A stretch of 15,148 nucleotides of DNA from NCBI GenBank assembly GCA_902478645.1, contig CABSLV010000041.1, forward strand, positions 1 to 15,148, given 5' to 3'. Positions 12,272 through 15,148 of the stretch are shown one piece after another. The position numbers and the translations under genes were made by a program. Under the pieces are notes generated by a model. That model was given only the letters and a program-made list of their open reading frames with translations, made no database searches and was not told the DNA's origin. Each line of letters begins with the position of its first letter. Position 1 is the stretch's first letter. Source of the DNA: an uncultured Flavobacteriales bacterium (lineage in GTDB: Bacteria; Bacteroidota; Bacteroidia; Flavobacteriales; UBA1820).

Positions 12272-15148
12272 CTACATTTCTCCACCCCGGCGGATCTTCT
12301 CCAACAACTGCGTGTAAAACACACTGGCCTGCAAAGCCGGCTCATACCCCAACACGATCAGTTGCTCCCGTGCCCGGGACACCGTTACGTTGAGTTTCCG
12401 GTCCACCTCTCCCTGGGCATCGGCGGACTCCACCAGCTGCATCTGCACCGGATCGAACACCGCCATCGAAACGATGATGATGTCCTTCTCCCCTCCCTGG
12501 AAACGCTCGACCGTATCTACCGTCACGTTTTCGGAAAGCTGCGGATCGTCTTCGATCTGTGCACGGATCACCCCCACCTGCGCCCGCCAAGGTGTTACCA
12601 CCCCTACCGTATCGGCTCCGAAACGTTTTCCATAGCGCTGCTTGATCTCCCGCAAGAGCCGGGACACCGTCTCCGCCTCGCCGCGGTGCCGCTTGAAGAC
12701 CGGTTCGTACTGCGAAGGGATAAAACACAAACGAGGCTCCTGGCGGCAAGCGCGCTGACGCTCAGTCCCGCTGCGCAATCGCCCCTGATAAAACGGATTG
12801 ACCAGTTCGGCGATCTGCTCATGCATCCGAAAGTGCGTATCGAGCATCGCCCGCACCCCCTCGTAGCCCTGCTGTTCGGCATAGCGCCACAAGCGTTCAA
12901 AGAGCGAATCGCGCAGATCGTACAGACCCTTTGCGCGCAGGTCGGGGTCTTCCACCCGCGCATACGCCCCGCTTTGCAAGGTAACCGCCGGCAACTGCTT
13001 TTGGTCGCCGAGCAGGACAAACTTCCGAAAACCGGCCAGTACACCCCCCAACTGCACCTCCGTCAATTGGGAAGCCTCGTCCACCAGCACTACATCGCGG
13101 GGAAAGAGTTCCTTCAAGTCGTCCGCCCGCGACACGTACGCCGACACCGTCGAAAGGATCACCCGCCGGGAAGAGACATATTCGCGCAACTGGTTTATCT
13201 TCATCCCCTCCGCCACCCGGGAGAGCGTACGGTCCTGCTGCGCGGCAGACTCGTGTCCCAAGCGCAGAAAGTCGATCTCCGCACGGCGCAAACGGTCGGC
13301 TATCTCGGCTACCGCCCGGTTGGTAAAGGCCAGTATCGTGAGCGTATCGCACGTACAGTCCAGCACGTTGCGGACGATCCCCATCAGCGCCCCGGAAGTC
13401 TTGCCCGTACCCGGAGGCCCCTGCAACAGGAAATACTCCCGCGCCCGCAACGCACCGCGCACCGCCGCATTCTGTCCCGGCGTGAGTTTCGCCTGCTCCC
13501 GGTAGGGAAAATCGTCTTCCCCGGGACGCAACGTACCCGACACCGCTCCCCGCACCACCGAACGGCCAGAGAACAAAGTGTACATTCCGGCCACCGACGA
13601 CCAATATCCCCGCTCCATCATGTCGTGCTCGACCACCCAACGGTCTTCGCTGCGGAAATACTCCAACTCCGCACGCGCCCCCCGGGGGACGAACTCCACG
13701 CGGTCGTTTTCCACCGCTCGCAGAGTTCCCTTGACCACCCGGTTGTGCAGTACATCGTCCCGCTGGCCATGGTAGGGATACAGCACCACCGGATCACCCG
13801 CACGGAGGGTATGCTCCACCGGTTCGCGAATGGCAAAATGCAGGACGTGTTCCCGACGGTCGTACCATTCCAAGGACAGGGAATCCACCACGGCATAGTT
13901 TTCCCGCTTGCGCCGGTACGAATCCCTCCACAGACTGGCATAGCCGTGGGAGGCCGTCCCTTCGCGCCCCGGGCGCAGGAAAGCACCGGTCTTGGCCGCC
14001 AGCATTTCCCGAAGGGTAAAGGACAAAAACGCTCCGTAATACTTCCGCTCCCAGGACGACATCCCCCGGTAGAACGAAGCGAACTGCTCGAGAGCTTCCC
14101 GCAGGTAGGCGGGCAAAGGCCCGAAATGCTCCACATCGAGGGCTTCCAGCGGAGAAAGGTCGCCTTCGGCCAGGCGGTACACCCGATCGATCAGTTCATT
14201 GCGCAAGGCGATGATCGACTGCCGGTCGGTAGCAGAAGAGAGGAAATTACGCACCGGATACTGCGATGCCGAGGAATAAAACAAGGCGGATGTTCCCCTT
14301 CTCCGGGGGCCGTACACGCTGGTGAGCAACATGTCGTAGCAGGCCACCTGTACCTGGTGCGAAGGCCACAGTGCGGTTCCGCCGGGCGGGCGGCCGCTTT
14401 TGAGTTCGTAGATGTTCTTCAGAGCCGGATCGTCCGGATATTCGGTCAGCACGTCCAGGCGCCCTTGCATCCCGTAGAGAGCCGAGAGGAACGATGGCTC
14501 CACGCACACCCGCTGGCCTTGCAAGCCGCGGGCAAAGGCGGCGATGTTGTCCCGATGTTCGGCCACGACCGTATCCCAGATCCGGCGGACCGTCTCTCCG
14601 CCGTAACGGGCTGCTTTGAGCAGGTTCCGGGACAGTGCTTGGCGGAATACCGTCCGAGGATCGGCCTTTTCATCTTCCAGGTAGGCGTCCAGCAGGTCGT
14701 TGATCAGCGTACCACGCAGCATGGCTTCCGAGTCGCGGTCGGGGAGCAGTTTGGAGAGCAGAAAGATGTTGGCATTGGCTTGTTCGCCGTCAAAACAAGC
14801 GGCGATGTCGGTTACGTCCACCAGAAAATCGGGTTCGAGCACGATGAGGGTATCCGCGGTGGTGTACAGCAGAGAGGGGGTAGCTCCTTGCTTCAGATCG
14901 GTGATATTGACGGCCCAATACGGACGGACGATCTCCCGCAGGCGCATCAGGTCGCCCCGGATCACGCCCGAGGGGTAACTCTCGGCCACGACGATGCGGT
15001 ACTTTTCCTCCCGAACGTCCCCTTGGGCGCGGGCCAGGACTTCGAGTTGGTAGTACCGGCGGGCCTGGTGGGTACGCATCGGCGATACGCCGGTAACCAC
15101 GGCGGAAAACAAGCCGGTGCGGGCAGGCCGGCTGTCGGCTCCTTGCGG
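12272..15148 (-). CDS. Dna2-like nuclease-helicase, 5' end beyond the window
   Basis: About 958 residues are visible, and the frame stays open to the right edge, so the N terminus is missing. The TTG at 15112 is only a codon inside the frame. Counting from it, a PD-(D/E)XK RecB/Cas4-type nuclease lies near 130-262: GRLD with Asp220, YELK with Glu236 and Lys238, and QVACY with Gln255/Tyr259. After a poorly recognised middle (about 270-540) comes an SF1 DNA2/NAM7-type helicase: Walker A GPPGTGKT 565-572, DEAS 678-681, GDQKQLP 702-708, HFRMH 760-764, VERFQGGEKD near 868-877 and NVTVSRAREQL near 908-918. This layout resembles Dna2, and it would cut and unwind DNA ends or flaps during repair. The usual motif I His appears as Asn138 in GTLINDLLD, and no Cys cluster for an iron-sulphur centre is seen. 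Confidence 0.9.
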   Translation of the reverse strand, partial: PQGADSRPARTGLFSAVVTGVSPMRTHQARRYYQLEVLARAQGDVREEKYRIVVAESYPSGVIRGDLMRLREIVRPYWAVNITDLKQGATPSLLYTTADTLIVLEPDFLVDVTDIAACFDGEQANANIFLLSKLLPDRDSEAMLRGTLINDLLDAYLEDEKADPRTVFRQALSRNLLKAARYGGETVRRIWDTVVAEHRDNIAAFARGLQGQRVCVEPSFLSALYGMQGRLDVLTEYPDDPALKNIYELKSGRPPGGTALWPSHQVQVACYDMLLTSVYGPRRRGTSALFYSSASQYPVRNFLSSATDRQSIIALRNELIDRVYRLAEGDLSPLEALDVEHFGPLPAYLREALEQFASFYRGMSSWERKYYGAFLSFTLREMLAAKTGAFLRPGREGTASHGYASLWRDSYRRKRENYAVVDSLSLEWYDRREHVLHFAIREPVEHTLRAGDPVVLYPYHGQRDDVLHNRVVKGTLRAVENDRVEFVPRGARAELEYFRSEDRWVVEHDMMERGYWSSVAGMYTLFSGRSVVRGAVSGTLRPGEDDFPYREQAKLTPGQNAAVRGALRAREYFLLQGPPGTGKTSGALMGIVRNVLDCTCDTLTILAFTNRAVAEIADRLRRAEIDFLRLGHESAAQQDRTLSRVAEGMKINQLREYVSSRRVILSTVSAYVSRADDLKELFPRDVVLVDEASQLTEVQLGGVLAGFRKFVLLGDQKQLPAVTLQSGAYARVEDPDLRAKGLYDLRDSLFERLWRYAEQQGYEGVRAMLDTHFRMHEQIAELVNPFYQGRLRSGTERQRACRQEPRLCFIPSQYEPVFKRHRGEAETVSRLLREIKQRYGKRFGADTVGVVTPWRAQVGVIRAQIEDDPQLSENVTVDTVERFQGGEKDIIIVSMAVFDPVQMQLVESADAQGEVDRKLNVTVSRAREQLIVLGYEPALQASVFYTQLLEKIRRGGEM

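Noticed and set aside
15110..15112. TTG as the real start of the nuclease-helicase
   Set aside because: The frame continues open to the window edge with no stop, and the family is usually longer, so the gene most likely begins outside.
1..15148. CRISPR array, insertion sequence, prophage or toxin-antitoxin pair
   Set aside because: No spaced repeats, transposase motifs, terminal repeats with target duplication, integrase or phage genes, or small paired genes are visible.

Overview
The window looks like ordinary chromosome from a Gram-negative member of the Bacteroidota. Three things point there. LpxC and FabZ are fused into one protein, which is characteristic of that phylum. Several intergenic regions carry the phylum's -7 box TAnnTTTG, some with a TTTG or TTG element 20-21 bases away. 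Starts show no consistent Shine-Dalgarno sequence. Coding DNA is GC-rich while the gaps are AT-rich, which would suit an Alistipes/Rikenellaceae-like genome, but that placement is inference from composition. I see no phage, insertion sequence or CRISPR array, and no obvious accessory island.

Layout, left to right. Positions 1-239 are non-coding, with two promoter-like sites firing out of the left edge. A fused double-ATPase of the oligopeptide ABC type lies on the minus strand (240-1931) with no permease in view. It is divergent from a plus-strand pair: an M20 metallodipeptidase and, overlapping it by 4 bases, a small YkuD L,D-transpeptidase-fold protein without a signal peptide. A YihX-like HAD phosphatase faces them on the minus strand. 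A CAU-anticodon tRNA (probably the lysidine-modified Ile2 type) follows, with its own promoter and two hairpin terminators. Next come two minus-strand genes: a secreted Ntn-hydrolase of the C45/acyltransferase type and a short CstA-type transporter.

The right half is a plus-strand cell-envelope block: lpxD, lpxC-fabZ, lpxA, then efp. The first three make the early intermediates of lipid A, and the FabZ half supplies dehydration in fatty-acid synthesis, so acyl-chain supply and lipid A synthesis are coupled in one operon. A terminator-like hairpin sits between lpxD and lpxC-fabZ. After efp there is a perfect 35-bp-arm palindrome shared with a converging minus-strand gene, a Dna2-like nuclease-helicase that runs off the right edge.

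Most of the window is recognisable housekeeping. The points deserving a second look are the long palindrome, the hairpin inside the lpx block, the repeat-flanked and possibly leaderless lpxD start, the apparently cytoplasmic YkuD protein coupled to a peptidase, and the nuclease half of the helicase.
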